NCBI GenBank assembly: GCA_015680625.1 | Contig: JAAAXW010000014.1 | Span: 128,859 to 192,858, forward strand | DNA length: 64,000 nucleotides | Origin: Mortierella hygrophila | Taxonomy: Eukaryota; Mortierellomycota; Mortierellomycetes; Mortierellales; Mortierellaceae | Direction of reading: 5' to 3' | In this document: one piece after another, positions 13,401 to 21,801 of the stretch | Layout: each line of letters opens with the position of its first letter | Position numbering within the stretch: position 1 is the first letter of the stretch | Made by a program: the position numbers and the translations under genes | Notes under the pieces: model-generated | The model's database searches: none | Told to the model about the DNA's origin: nothing | Seen by the model: only the letters and a program-made list of their open reading frames with translations

Positions 13401-14805
13401 AACCACACTTCTATCCACCACATCCACTTTTGACGATAACAATAACCATAACCAGGGTCTGCATGTTACATTTTTCATGATACAAAACCCTGAATGAATG
13501 ACCTTTTTTTTTCGTTCCTACCTACGATCGCCTCCTCTTTCCTCCCCCTGACCATTCTTTTGTAACAATAATCATAATAATGACAACACCCTGCCACCTC
13601 AACAATATCCATCATCCGCTAATTTAAAACCATCCCCTTGTCCCACTTGTATACCGCACCCATTGACACCACCATTGCCCTCTTGACTCTCGCACCTTAA
13701 ATACAACATCCACCCCCCTCTTTTCCTTCCCCTTTTTTAACACACCTTAATCCCTTTTGTTCTACTTCACTCACCTCACTTGTTCTTCAACTCATAACAA
13801 CACCATCGACTTTAGAATCCCTATCCCAAAGAACTCATTGGTAAGAGACACATTAACAATAAGCTATCTCTCACCCCTCACACCGCCTCTCTTCCTCTCT
13901 GCCTTCGACCTCTCCTTTCTCTCCCTGCTTGTCAGCTTCTCTCCCATCCCTCCCTCCCTCACAATCATCGCTTTGCCGTCTCTCCCCTTTTGTTCTTCCA
14001 CAACCATCCCCTCTCTCCTTCCCTCCCTTTTTTCCCGCTTCTTGTCTGTTTGTACTGTTATCGCATCGTATGTAATTAAGAAAAGAAGGCAAACAAAGAC
14101 GAAGGAGCACGCTACATTCGATATCCCCCATCTGCGTGCCTCAAAAAACTAAATTGCGTGCCGTGCATCATTGTCCATGATCCATTGTTGTCATCATTGT
14201 CCTACTGCACCCCATCCCACATATCCCATCCGATCCGCCCCCATCCCATCCTACTCAACCAATTCAATCCCCATATCGCCCAACAAACCAACCTGGGGGG
14301 GAGGGATCCACATATCATACATTACAGCGCAACTAATTACTTTCTTTGTTTATACCTTGCATACATTAAGTAGCTGTTTTTGTTTCCTTCCACTCTTTTC
14401 TTGTGTCGACTTCTCTTTCATCCCATCTCCTCCTTCGCCCTTTTCTTTTCCTTTTTCATTCTTTCCCTCACTTCTTCATCATCGCCTCCATTATTTCATT
14501 CATTTTTTCCTTGTCTCCCTTCACCGACTCCTTCTCGCGCGCTCTCTCTCTCTCTCTGTTTGTCTCCGCTCTCCCTCCTTCGCCCACCCCTCCTCCTCTT
14601 CCTCGCCTCCGTCTCTTTTTCCTTCTCTCTCCTTCCTGACATCCTTTTTCAAGTAGCCCTTCTCTTCTCCGCATTCCCAGATCCGCATCCATTCTCTTTT
14701 CCTTTCTCTTTTATTACCTTACCTTACTTTATTTCTCTACACTTGTAACATTTTTAATTTCCACCACACGTTTTTTAATACTTAATATCCGACATACCAA
14801 CAAAC
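10404..14805. other. 4.4 kb spacer, pyrimidine-rich toward the F-box gene
   Basis: No supported gene. The lower end is the upstream region of the PH-domain gene (GA repeat near 10690-10715 on the + strand). Between 10773 and 11223 a minus-strand frame of about 115 aa stays open, but it has no recognisable domain. From about 13240 to 14760 the + strand is strongly C/T-rich, including TTCTC units near 13260-13310, and looks like the promoter and leader of the F-box gene at 14806. Confidence 0.55.
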
Positions 14806-17700
14806 ATGCTCGATCTCAGGTCACACAGGAAAAGTCCCTACCAGAACAGCCTTGTGTCACATCGTTCAAGGCCCGCTTCAAGAGTATCACCCTCCCTGCC
14901 CCTCATCCGCAGCCAAGGGGAAGCCGTCCCCTTGCCCATGCCCATCCCAGCAACGAGTCTCGCAGCACCAGTACCAGCAGGAGCATCAATGATGAAGGGA
15001 AGATTCCACTCTGGACAGGCGACGCTCTCACTCCGCACACCCGAACGACGCCGCCTGCGGCTCTTCAGGACTACCCAGAAGCAGGATCAGCAGCACCAGC
15101 AACAACAACAGGAGCAGGAGCGGGAGGACGATAAACGGTACATCATGGATGCAGAGGTGGAAGCGGAAGAGCGAGAGATGATGTCTTCTTCTAGCATGGA
15201 TGTGGATGTGGAGGAAGTGGAGATGGAGAAGGAGAAGGGACCGGCGATTCTCCGTCTCTGCCCTGAGGTGTTGGCCTTGATTTTCCACTACGTCTATGTT
15301 ACACCAGTGGTTCATCGTCCTCTTCCTTCCTCTGCTGCTTCTGTGGCTGCTGCGTCTGTTGATAATGAAATGCAACCACCACCATCCTCCCCGCGGACGC
15401 AGACCCATCAACAACAACAAAATCAAATAGAGGAACAAGAAGGTCAGAGTCAACAGGAATCGAGTATGTCGGAGGATCGGTCTTCTAGTCAGGATCTGTC
15501 AACAACAACCGCAACTACAACACCAACGTCGTCATTCTCGTTGTCCTCGCCCCCATCCTCCTCGTCTTCGTCTTCATTGTCGTCATCATCTTCATTTTCT
15601 TCAACTACGTCGACTAGTGAGACACAACATCAACAACAACAAGACGAAACAACAACCACGTCAGACCCATCGACAACCTCAGGGGCGAGGCGGAACAAGA
15701 ACAAAAGAGTTTCGGGGGTGTACATTCAAAATGACCTCTTGTCGATGCTAGCCCTGTGCCTGACCTGCCGGGCGTTTTACCCCCAGGCCATCCGTATGCT
15801 GTGGCAACAAAGGACCCTGACCAACTTTGAAGAGCTCACGCAGTTCTATCAGGCGATTGATTTCTCTGCTACCCTCACCAAACGACACCAAAAGCAGCGA
15901 CTCCTCCAACAGCAACAACAGATTCAGCACTTGCAGCAGCTCGGCATGGGCATCGAGGGCTATGCAATGGAAGAAGGGCTGTTCACCAACAAGGCTGCGC
16001 TTCGGATAAAGTCGCTCACGCTGCTTGATATGTCGCTTGGATCGTCTTTGGCTTCTTTGCCCTTGGCTGCAGTCGTTGCCTCTGCCAATGCTGCGTCGTC
16101 AACCTCTGTCGAATCGGGTGCGCTGTCGAACACGTTCTTTGGAAGCAGTAGTAACCATGCTGGAGGCGACCCTGCTAGTCTGGACCTCTGCCAAGGGATC
16201 GACTCTTTGGCCCCCAGGAGTAGTAATGCTCTTGACGACAGCTTGGTGATGGCGGGATTGTCCAAAGAAGATCCCACCATGGCCCTTGCCTCTTCTTCCT
16301 CTTCCTCGTCGTCGTCGTCGTCTTCGTCCAGTTCTTCTTCGTCGTCTTCAGCATCCTCTTCGTTGTCGCCCTCGCATTCAGTTGTGGTTCACTCGCCCTC
16401 TCAGAGCAGGAGACGACACCGCCAAAAGACAACATCTATCTATAGCGACATGGTCTCTCCTCGGCTTCTCCACACCATTGCTCACCATTGCCATGCGCTC
16501 GTTGACCTTACACTCTGCATGGACAAGAAATCATCGTTGTCCTCCTTGTCTTCCAGAACAACACTTCCTGCGATCCACCAGCCGACCATCCCCCTCTCAA
16601 TCCTCGCAGGGTCACTCCTCTCCCTCAAGCGTCTGGCCCTGATGGGTTTGGTCTGTGACCCCAACAAGAACAAGACTGGATCGGAGCTTTTGGCCTTTGC
16701 TGAACACATCCAACCCCTCGAACGTCTCTCGATCCGATCCTGTCAGGGGATTGGCCTCGAGACCTTTGTTGCCCTGGCCAGTCGGTCGAGTGGTCGGTTG
16801 TTGTCGGTGGATTTCCAAGGGTTGGACTTCAAGACAAACCAGGAGTTGACGGATGTGATGGCGGCGTTTGCAAGACATTGCAGGAGCATAAAGTCGGTGA
16901 CACTGTCATGTCTGAACTCGTTGGCCATGGATGGGGTGTTGGAGGCGTGGGCACATTATCAGCCCTGTGAGTTGCAAGAGCTGCATGTCCTTGGTCACGA
17001 TACTTTCCTCACCCCCGCTCAACTCCAACAGCAACAGCAACAACAACAACAGCAACAAGGTCTTGGCGGGGTTGGTGTTCCAGCCCCTAATGCTGCTGCA
17101 GTCCCTCCTCAGCAGCAGCAAGCAGACAACGTCCTCCCTGATGGCGGAGTCCCGGTGCCGTTCACACAGATGTGCCACCTTGTCGACGCCAATGCCTCTC
17201 TCTCAAGTCTGTCCCAAATCCCCCTCCGTCGTTTGACACTGTACTGCCGCGGCATCACCGACTACGCCCTCCTCCTCTACCTCGCCCGGTCTAAACACCT
17301 TGTCGACCTCGTCCTCCAAGAACCCACCAGCATCATCATTCACCACCCCCAGTTCCACAACTTTGTCCAACAGTACCACCCCTTCGGCCCTCCTCCTCCC
17401 TCTACTCCTGTGGCTGAGGATGATACTCCCTTTGACCAACCAGCACCGGTGGCATCGACGGGGAGCAGCGCCTTCTTGGGGCTGATCAAGGCACGGTGCA
17501 CGGGGTTGAAGTATCTGTTTATGAAGCTGACGCTGGAGACTGCCCAAGAGTGGATTGCACAAGAATGCTTCCGTCAAGCCGGGTTGGACAAGTGTTTGTT
17601 CCAGTACCGGACTGCAACGGGTGCTCCTGCTATTGTCGTCATGTGGGACTCTCGCTCTCAGGTTCCTGCCCATACTACCACCGCTCTTGTCCGTTCTTGA
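14806..17700 (+). CDS. F-box/LRR-like protein with long low-complexity inserts (964 aa, single exon)
   Basis: One uninterrupted frame. Residues about 146-165 (ILRLCPEVLALIFHYVYV) look like the first helix of an F-box. The second half, LLSMLALCLTCRAFYPQAI then LWQQRTL, comes only at about 310-340. Between them lie some 145 residues of Ser, Thr, Gln and Glu. Beyond the F-box the protein has leucine-rich-repeat-like segments (LVDLTLCM, LKRLALMGL, LERLSIRSCQGIG, LLSVDFQGLDF, IKSVTLSCLNSL, LQELHVLG). Long poly-Ser (nt about 16290-16350) and poly-Gln (nt about 17025-17060) runs lie between repeats. F-box/LRR proteins are substrate receptors of SCF ubiquitin ligases; the substrate is not predictable. 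An acidic Glu/Met-rich block (about 118-143) precedes the F-box. The start is the first ATG after a long pyrimidine tract. Family call fairly secure; SCF function inferred. Confidence 0.8.
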   Translation: MLDLRSHRKSPYQNSLVSHRSRPASRVSPSLPLIRSQGEAVPLPMPIPATSLAAPVPAGASMMKGRFHSGQATLSLRTPERRRLRLFRTTQKQDQQHQQQQQEQEREDDKRYIMDAEVEAEEREMMSSSSMDVDVEEVEMEKEKGPAILRLCPEVLALIFHYVYVTPVVHRPLPSSAASVAAASVDNEMQPPPSSPRTQTHQQQQNQIEEQEGQSQQESSMSEDRSSSQDLSTTTATTTPTSSFSLSSPPSSSSSSSLSSSSSFSSTTSTSETQHQQQQDETTTTSDPSTTSGARRNKNKRVSGVYIQNDLLSMLALCLTCRAFYPQAIRMLWQQRTLTNFEELTQFYQAIDFSATLTKRHQKQRLLQQQQQIQHLQQLGMGIEGYAMEEGLFTNKAALRIKSLTLLDMSLGSSLASLPLAAVVASANAASSTSVESGALSNTFFGSSSNHAGGDPASLDLCQGIDSLAPRSSNALDDSLVMAGLSKEDPTMALASSSSSSSSSSSSSSSSSSSSASSSLSPSHSVVVHSPSQSRRRHRQKTTSIYSDMVSPRLLHTIAHHCHALVDLTLCMDKKSSLSSLSSRTTLPAIHQPTIPLSILAGSLLSLKRLALMGLVCDPNKNKTGSELLAFAEHIQPLERLSIRSCQGIGLETFVALASRSSGRLLSVDFQGLDFKTNQELTDVMAAFARHCRSIKSVTLSCLNSLAMDGVLEAWAHYQPCELQELHVLGHDTFLTPAQLQQQQQQQQQQQGLGGVGVPAPNAAAVPPQQQQADNVLPDGGVPVPFTQMCHLVDANASLSSLSQIPLRRLTLYCRGITDYALLLYLARSKHLVDLVLQEPTSIIIHHPQFHNFVQQYHPFGPPPPSTPVAEDDTPFDQPAPVASTGSSAFLGLIKARCTGLKYLFMKLTLETAQEWIAQECFRQAGLDKCLFQYRTATGAPAIVVMWDSRSQVPAHTTTALVRS

Positions 17701-18061
17701 GCATCTTCTTTCTCGACGGCCACTACCACTACCACGCACAACAACAACCATAGCAACCATAATTAATAATCAACAAAAATGATGCATACACACATCCTTG
17801 TAGCAACAATAATACATAATACTTTATATTTTTACAACATCTCAACAAAATTTGCATTGCGTCTGGGCATTTCTTTTTTTTTACTTGAGCAAATATTCAG
17901 TCCCATGTCGTATCTCGTTCCTGACTACAATTTTTTTTTCTTCTCGCAACACTCATTACACTCAACCTTCTTTCTTTCTTTCTTTCTTTGTCCATTCAAC
18001 GTTAACGCCCCCCCTTCCCGCGTTTACCAAGATTAAACCAACTCCTGGACTCAATGGAGGC
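17701..18061. other. Short spacer with pyrimidine-rich leader before the TEN1-like gene
   Basis: These 361 bases between two rightward genes hold A/T-rich sequence and, at about 17930-18000, a pyrimidine-rich tract with TTTC units. A 16-codon upstream frame starts at the end of this spacer (18054). Confidence 0.6.
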
Positions 18062-18104
18062 ATGGAGACAAACACGACTCCGGAGCACAAACAGGTCTTC
18101 CTAA
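18054..18104 (+). promoter_or_regulatory. Upstream ORF overlapping the TEN1-like start
   Basis: An ATG at 18054 opens a 16-codon frame that ends in TAA at 18104, out of frame with the main ATG at 18062 and overlapping it. Its context is weak (T at -3), while the main ATG has G at -3 and G at +4, so leaky scanning could allow translation of the main frame. It may damp expression. The transcript 5' end is unknown. Confidence 0.4.
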
Positions 18105-19158
18105 ATGAGCTACACGAGACTCTCAAACGACTCGATCCTCGTCGTGTCCACAGTGCTGGTTACTATCGGATCCTTGGCCGGTAAATTCATCAACAAACAC
18201 ATACGCATTCATCACTGAAAACTCAAGTCCCATCTCGTCTTTTTTGTTGATCGCGGGTAAGGGAAAAGAATGGAAAAAAAGAAGGAAGAAGAGCGCACTC
18301 ACTGATAGTTTTCTTTTTTTTTTCTTCCTGACGGAAAATAGAGTGGTGGAGTATGATATGGAGGGACAGACCGTGAAGATAGAGTCATGTTTCCATGACG
18401 AGTTCATGTCCCAACCTATCATCGTCCCCCCTGGCCCCAGGACGACTGCCACACAGCGCAATAAGGGGGACCTCCATCATTGGTTGTCCACCCCTGAACC
18501 ACAACAAAAAACAGGAGCAAAGCCTCACGGGAACGGGAAGAGCAACAACAAGAGTACGACGATTGATTTGGTCACAGACAGCGAGGACGAGGAGGAAACT
18601 GTCGAGCCTGCAACCAGTGCCAGCGACCAGCAGCTACAAGCGGGAGTGTCAGGCAAGAAACGTGTTGAACTGATCGTTTTATCCGATGACGAAGAGGATC
18701 CAGCTCCATTACTTGCTAATGGTAAACGGGACGAGTGCAACGGCCAGGAAGGATTTGAAACGACATTGGAGCCAACCAAACCGAGACGGGCGCCAAAGGT
18801 TATCCTGTGGGTCGATACACAACTTTTGAGCGCACAAGCGTTTGAAAAGCACGCGCTGTACCAGTTCATGGGCGAGGTCGTTTACTCCCCTTCCATCAAC
18901 ACCACTTCTACCTCCAGCAGTGTTGAGGGGGATAGAAACAGTGGCAGGAGAAAGGGCAGAGGAGGACACTGGGTTCTGGAGGCGAGGAGTGCGAGATTGA
19001 TGGAGGGATTGGATCTGTGGAGTTATCGGCAGGCGATTCTGTTGACCCGGGATCTTATTGTGCAGTATGAGCAGCAAGCGCGGGAGCAGGAGAGGGAGAG
19101 GGAGGAGAGAGATAGGGCAGAGTGGGAGAAGGAGGTGGAGATGATGATCATGGAGTGA
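18062..19158 (+). CDS. Candidate TEN1 subunit of the CST telomere complex, with acidic insert (2 exons, 311 aa)
   Basis: Exons 18062-18180 and 18342-19158; the total is 936 nt and the codon CG|A (Arg40) spans the intron. TEN1 is a small OB-fold protein that with STN1 and CTC1/Cdc13 caps telomeres and helps fill-in synthesis. Three blocks resemble human TEN1 in order: YYRILGRVVEYDM (about 34-46; human has a matching FGR..LYDM strand), VILWVDTQLL to YQFMGEV (about 193-219), and WVLEARSARLMEGLDLWSY (about 250-268), close to the human KARVLTCVEGMNL region. Human TEN1 is about 120 aa; here an extra 110-120 residues sit inside the OB fold. That insert carries two SUMO-interaction-like motifs, TIDLVTDSEDEEET (113-126) and VELIVLSDDEED (148-159). 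A charged, probably helical tail follows (284-311). The intron polypyrimidine tract is clear. No closer alternative family was seen; the call rests on alignment by eye. Confidence 0.7.
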
Positions 19159-19492
19159 GTCGGAGGGTCAGGGTCAATTGTATTTTTATTTCATTCAGCA
19201 TATTATCCAGCATACTTTGTATTAAAACAACAATGGGTCATTCTACAACCAGAAACGAAGGCGTCAGCTTGAAGTGATCATTTGGGTGCCAGCATGGCGC
19301 CTAGTATGATTAACAATGGTAGAGGATGTTGTTATCCCAACGGTTGGTCGGGCGTATCTTGATGATGAACGGTCGTTGTGACTTTTTTCATGCGCCAAAT
19401 TATTTACAGGTACGAAAACGCGCTCTATGACACCTTTTTTTTTGATTCAAAAACACAAACACGGAGGATCGACCTTCTTCCCATCGCCACCA
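19159..19492. other. Short spacer between TEN1-like and RTT109 genes
   Basis: 334 bases between two rightward genes. I see no gene. An in-frame ATG at 19427 could extend the RTT109 frame by 22 residues. Confidence 0.6.
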
Positions 19493-21631
19493 ATGTCGCA
19501 CTCATTCGTCTTTGACAACAAGGACGATCCCATCTTACATTCCATCGCACAAGAACTCCACACCTCTCTCAACCAGCAACCCACCACCACCAATGAATCA
19601 GATCCTTCAAGCACCACTACTGGTTCTGCTTCACTCCATGCATACGAATTCCGGTTAGAAAGCTTCCTGACACGACCGAGGACCTGCACAACACTCTTCC
19701 CACCCCGAGTCCAGAAATCTCGGTACTCTCATATCCTTGTCCAAGAGCGACTCGTCCTACTCTCCGCCGGCCCTTCTTCCTCCCCTGCCGATGGCCAGGG
19801 GACCGACACGGACAAGGACGAAAAGAAGAACGAGGCGGCGACGACGCAGGTCCTCATCGCAGGATTAGAAGTCCTCGAATACACACTCACTCCCCTTTCT
19901 TCGCCACCATCATCATCACCTTCAGCAGGAAACAAGGATCCGCAGGCACGAAAGGAAAGGATTATCTATATCGCAAAAGTCGATACTTCGGGGTTCTGGC
20001 CTCTCCCAGGGTTGGAGAGTGTATCGTTGAAGGGCAAGAGTCCTGCACAGGCGCTCGTCAAGGGATACCTCCGATCCGTTCGCGCTACTAGTCACGGCCT
20101 TTCATCTTTGACAGATATCACTGTTACCGTGACTAAAGACAATAGCAGCAGTAGTAGCGAGACGACCAGCAGCACAGCAGCCGCAGCCGCAGCCGCAGCC
20201 GCAGGCAAGATGTCCGCACTGTCCATCACTCCCACCCCCACAACAGCTCGTCGCTGTCGTCCTCGGAAAACGTCGCTTTATATATTCGCGCGCGCACAAC
20301 CACAATACCTGTTTGCAAACTCGGCCAAGAACCCTCAGAAACGCGTCCTGGACGATCGTGGGCTTGTCCGGTGGTGGAAGAACACTGCCGCCTCTGTCTA
20401 TGCCGAATCCATGGATCCATCTACAACAACAACAACAACAACCACCCAGGTGCACGAGCAGGAAGCTGAAGGGAAGCGGATTGGAGACAGGAAAACGAAC
20501 GTGCAGGGGTGGTGGCACATCCCCGGGATCGAGACCGAGCGCCAAGCAAACAACGTCATTCAATCCACCACTGCCACCACCAACAACAGCAAGGCGTTTG
20601 AATGGATATATGGGTACCCAGACAAGGACTCCAAGGAACTCGCAAACGCGTTGATCCCCCAGTTCCCGGACGACCCCAAATCACGAATGATGCAGTCCCC
20701 TTCTTGTCAGGGTGGATTTGTCAACATCCGGACGTTCTGGGAGTTGGCGGCCATTGGCGAGGAGAGTGGGGCGGGGAAGATTACAGGATTCTTTCGCGTT
20801 GTTGAAGATGATGAGGGTGAGGACGAAGGCGAGGGAGAGGAGGGAGAGGAGGGAGAGGAGGTGCAGGAGAAGGCGGTGACGGGGACGACGTCTGGGTACA
20901 CAAAGGTGATCAACTTCTTGTTGGATCTTGAGTTTTCGACGATGGAGGATGCACGCAGGTCAACGAGGACGTGGCAGGACCGGGTTGAGGTTTGGGTCCG
21001 AAAGTCGGTTGAGAAGGAGGCGGAACGTGTACTGGAAGTTGAGGTTGCTCGTCGACAGGAACAGGGAAAGAAGGACGGCAAAGAGGAGGAGGTGAAGGAG
21101 AAGAAGAGGGAGGCGGTGGCTGCTGTGAGGTCGCTGTGGATCCAGAAGGGGTCAGTTGAGGTCTTGTTGCGCCATGGTTCAGATGTCCCACCAACACCAT
21201 CCCCCGCTAGTACCACCCAAGAACCAACGACGACGACAGCAGTGCCCACTCCTGCAGCCACACCAGCGGTCGTTAACACGCTGAGTATAGGACTCATCAA
21301 GCGCAAAGCTCCAACCCCAGCCTCGACTACTACCACTACTGCCATCACTACCACGCCTGCCAGCACGACTGCATCTCCTGCAGTTAATGTCCTTGGCGCT
21401 GGGTTAATCAAGCGGAAAGTTACTCCTGTCACTACTTCCAACAATACACCTGCACCTGCTCCTGCTGCACCGATGGTGAATGTCCTTGGCGCTGGTCTCA
21501 TCAAGCGCAAGGTAGCACCTACATCTACCACTCCAGCTACTACTACTACCATGCCTGAGACGTCATCCACAGCGCCGGTCGTAAACGTCCTTGGAGCCAG
21601 TTTCATCAAGAAGCGCAAGACAGACTCATAA
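19493..21631 (+). CDS. RTT109: RTT109-type histone H3 acetyltransferase (712 aa)
   Basis: Rtt109 acetylates newly made histone H3 (Lys56, also Lys9) with chaperones Asf1 and Vps75 during DNA replication and repair. Recognised blocks: RIIYIAKVDTSGFWPLPG (family KVDTTG motif), SPAQALVKGYLRSVR, LYIFARAQPQYLFANSAKNP, then RVLDDRGLVRWW with the acidic pair at residues 287-288, and WIYGYPDKDSKELANALIPQ and FWELAAIGEES further on. Low-complexity inserts (Asp/Lys, Ser/Ala, Glu/Gly) make it longer than yeast Rtt109 (436 aa). The C-terminal 120 residues are Thr/Ala/Pro-rich and contain four copies of a VNVLGAGLIKRK-like unit at about 593, 630, 661 and 697, the last one ending the protein. I chose the ATG at 19493 (MSHSFVF) because it leads straight into conserved-looking sequence; an in-frame ATG at 19427 is an alternative. 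It lies downstream of the TEN1-like gene on the same strand. Confidence 0.93.
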   Translation: MSHSFVFDNKDDPILHSIAQELHTSLNQQPTTTNESDPSSTTTGSASLHAYEFRLESFLTRPRTCTTLFPPRVQKSRYSHILVQERLVLLSAGPSSSPADGQGTDTDKDEKKNEAATTQVLIAGLEVLEYTLTPLSSPPSSSPSAGNKDPQARKERIIYIAKVDTSGFWPLPGLESVSLKGKSPAQALVKGYLRSVRATSHGLSSLTDITVTVTKDNSSSSSETTSSTAAAAAAAAAGKMSALSITPTPTTARRCRPRKTSLYIFARAQPQYLFANSAKNPQKRVLDDRGLVRWWKNTAASVYAESMDPSTTTTTTTTQVHEQEAEGKRIGDRKTNVQGWWHIPGIETERQANNVIQSTTATTNNSKAFEWIYGYPDKDSKELANALIPQFPDDPKSRMMQSPSCQGGFVNIRTFWELAAIGEESGAGKITGFFRVVEDDEGEDEGEGEEGEEGEEVQEKAVTGTTSGYTKVINFLLDLEFSTMEDARRSTRTWQDRVEVWVRKSVEKEAERVLEVEVARRQEQGKKDGKEEEVKEKKREAVAAVRSLWIQKGSVEVLLRHGSDVPPTPSPASTTQEPTTTTAVPTPAATPAVVNTLSIGLIKRKAPTPASTTTTTAITTTPASTTASPAVNVLGAGLIKRKVTPVTTSNNTPAPAPAAPMVNVLGAGLIKRKVAPTSTTPATTTTMPETSSTAPVVNVLGASFIKKRKTDS

Positions 21632-21785
21632 GCAGCATATTTATCTCATTCACGTTTTCATTGTAAACAGCAACAAAGATATGAGGAGTGTGTATTATGA
21701 GAAAAGAAAGAAAGTGTTATTGTAACATGCGGTGTAAGAGGGTGTAATTGTTTAGATAGAAAAAAAGGTGTGTAGATGGCTGATA

Positions 21786-21791
21786 AATAAA
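21786..21791 (+). terminator. Possible polyadenylation signal for RTT109
   Basis: AATAAA lies 155 bases after the RTT109 stop and only 10 bases before the end of the convergent GT2 gene. The two transcripts would therefore overlap or nearly touch at their 3' ends. The motif could be chance in A/T-rich sequence. Confidence 0.35.
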
Positions 21792-21801
21792 AGAAGATAT
21801 T

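Noticed and set aside
20707..21618. 303-aa minus-strand frame opposite RTT109
   Set aside because: Antisense to a recognised conserved gene; composition (Val, Gly, Ser) mirrors the repeats of the sense tail.
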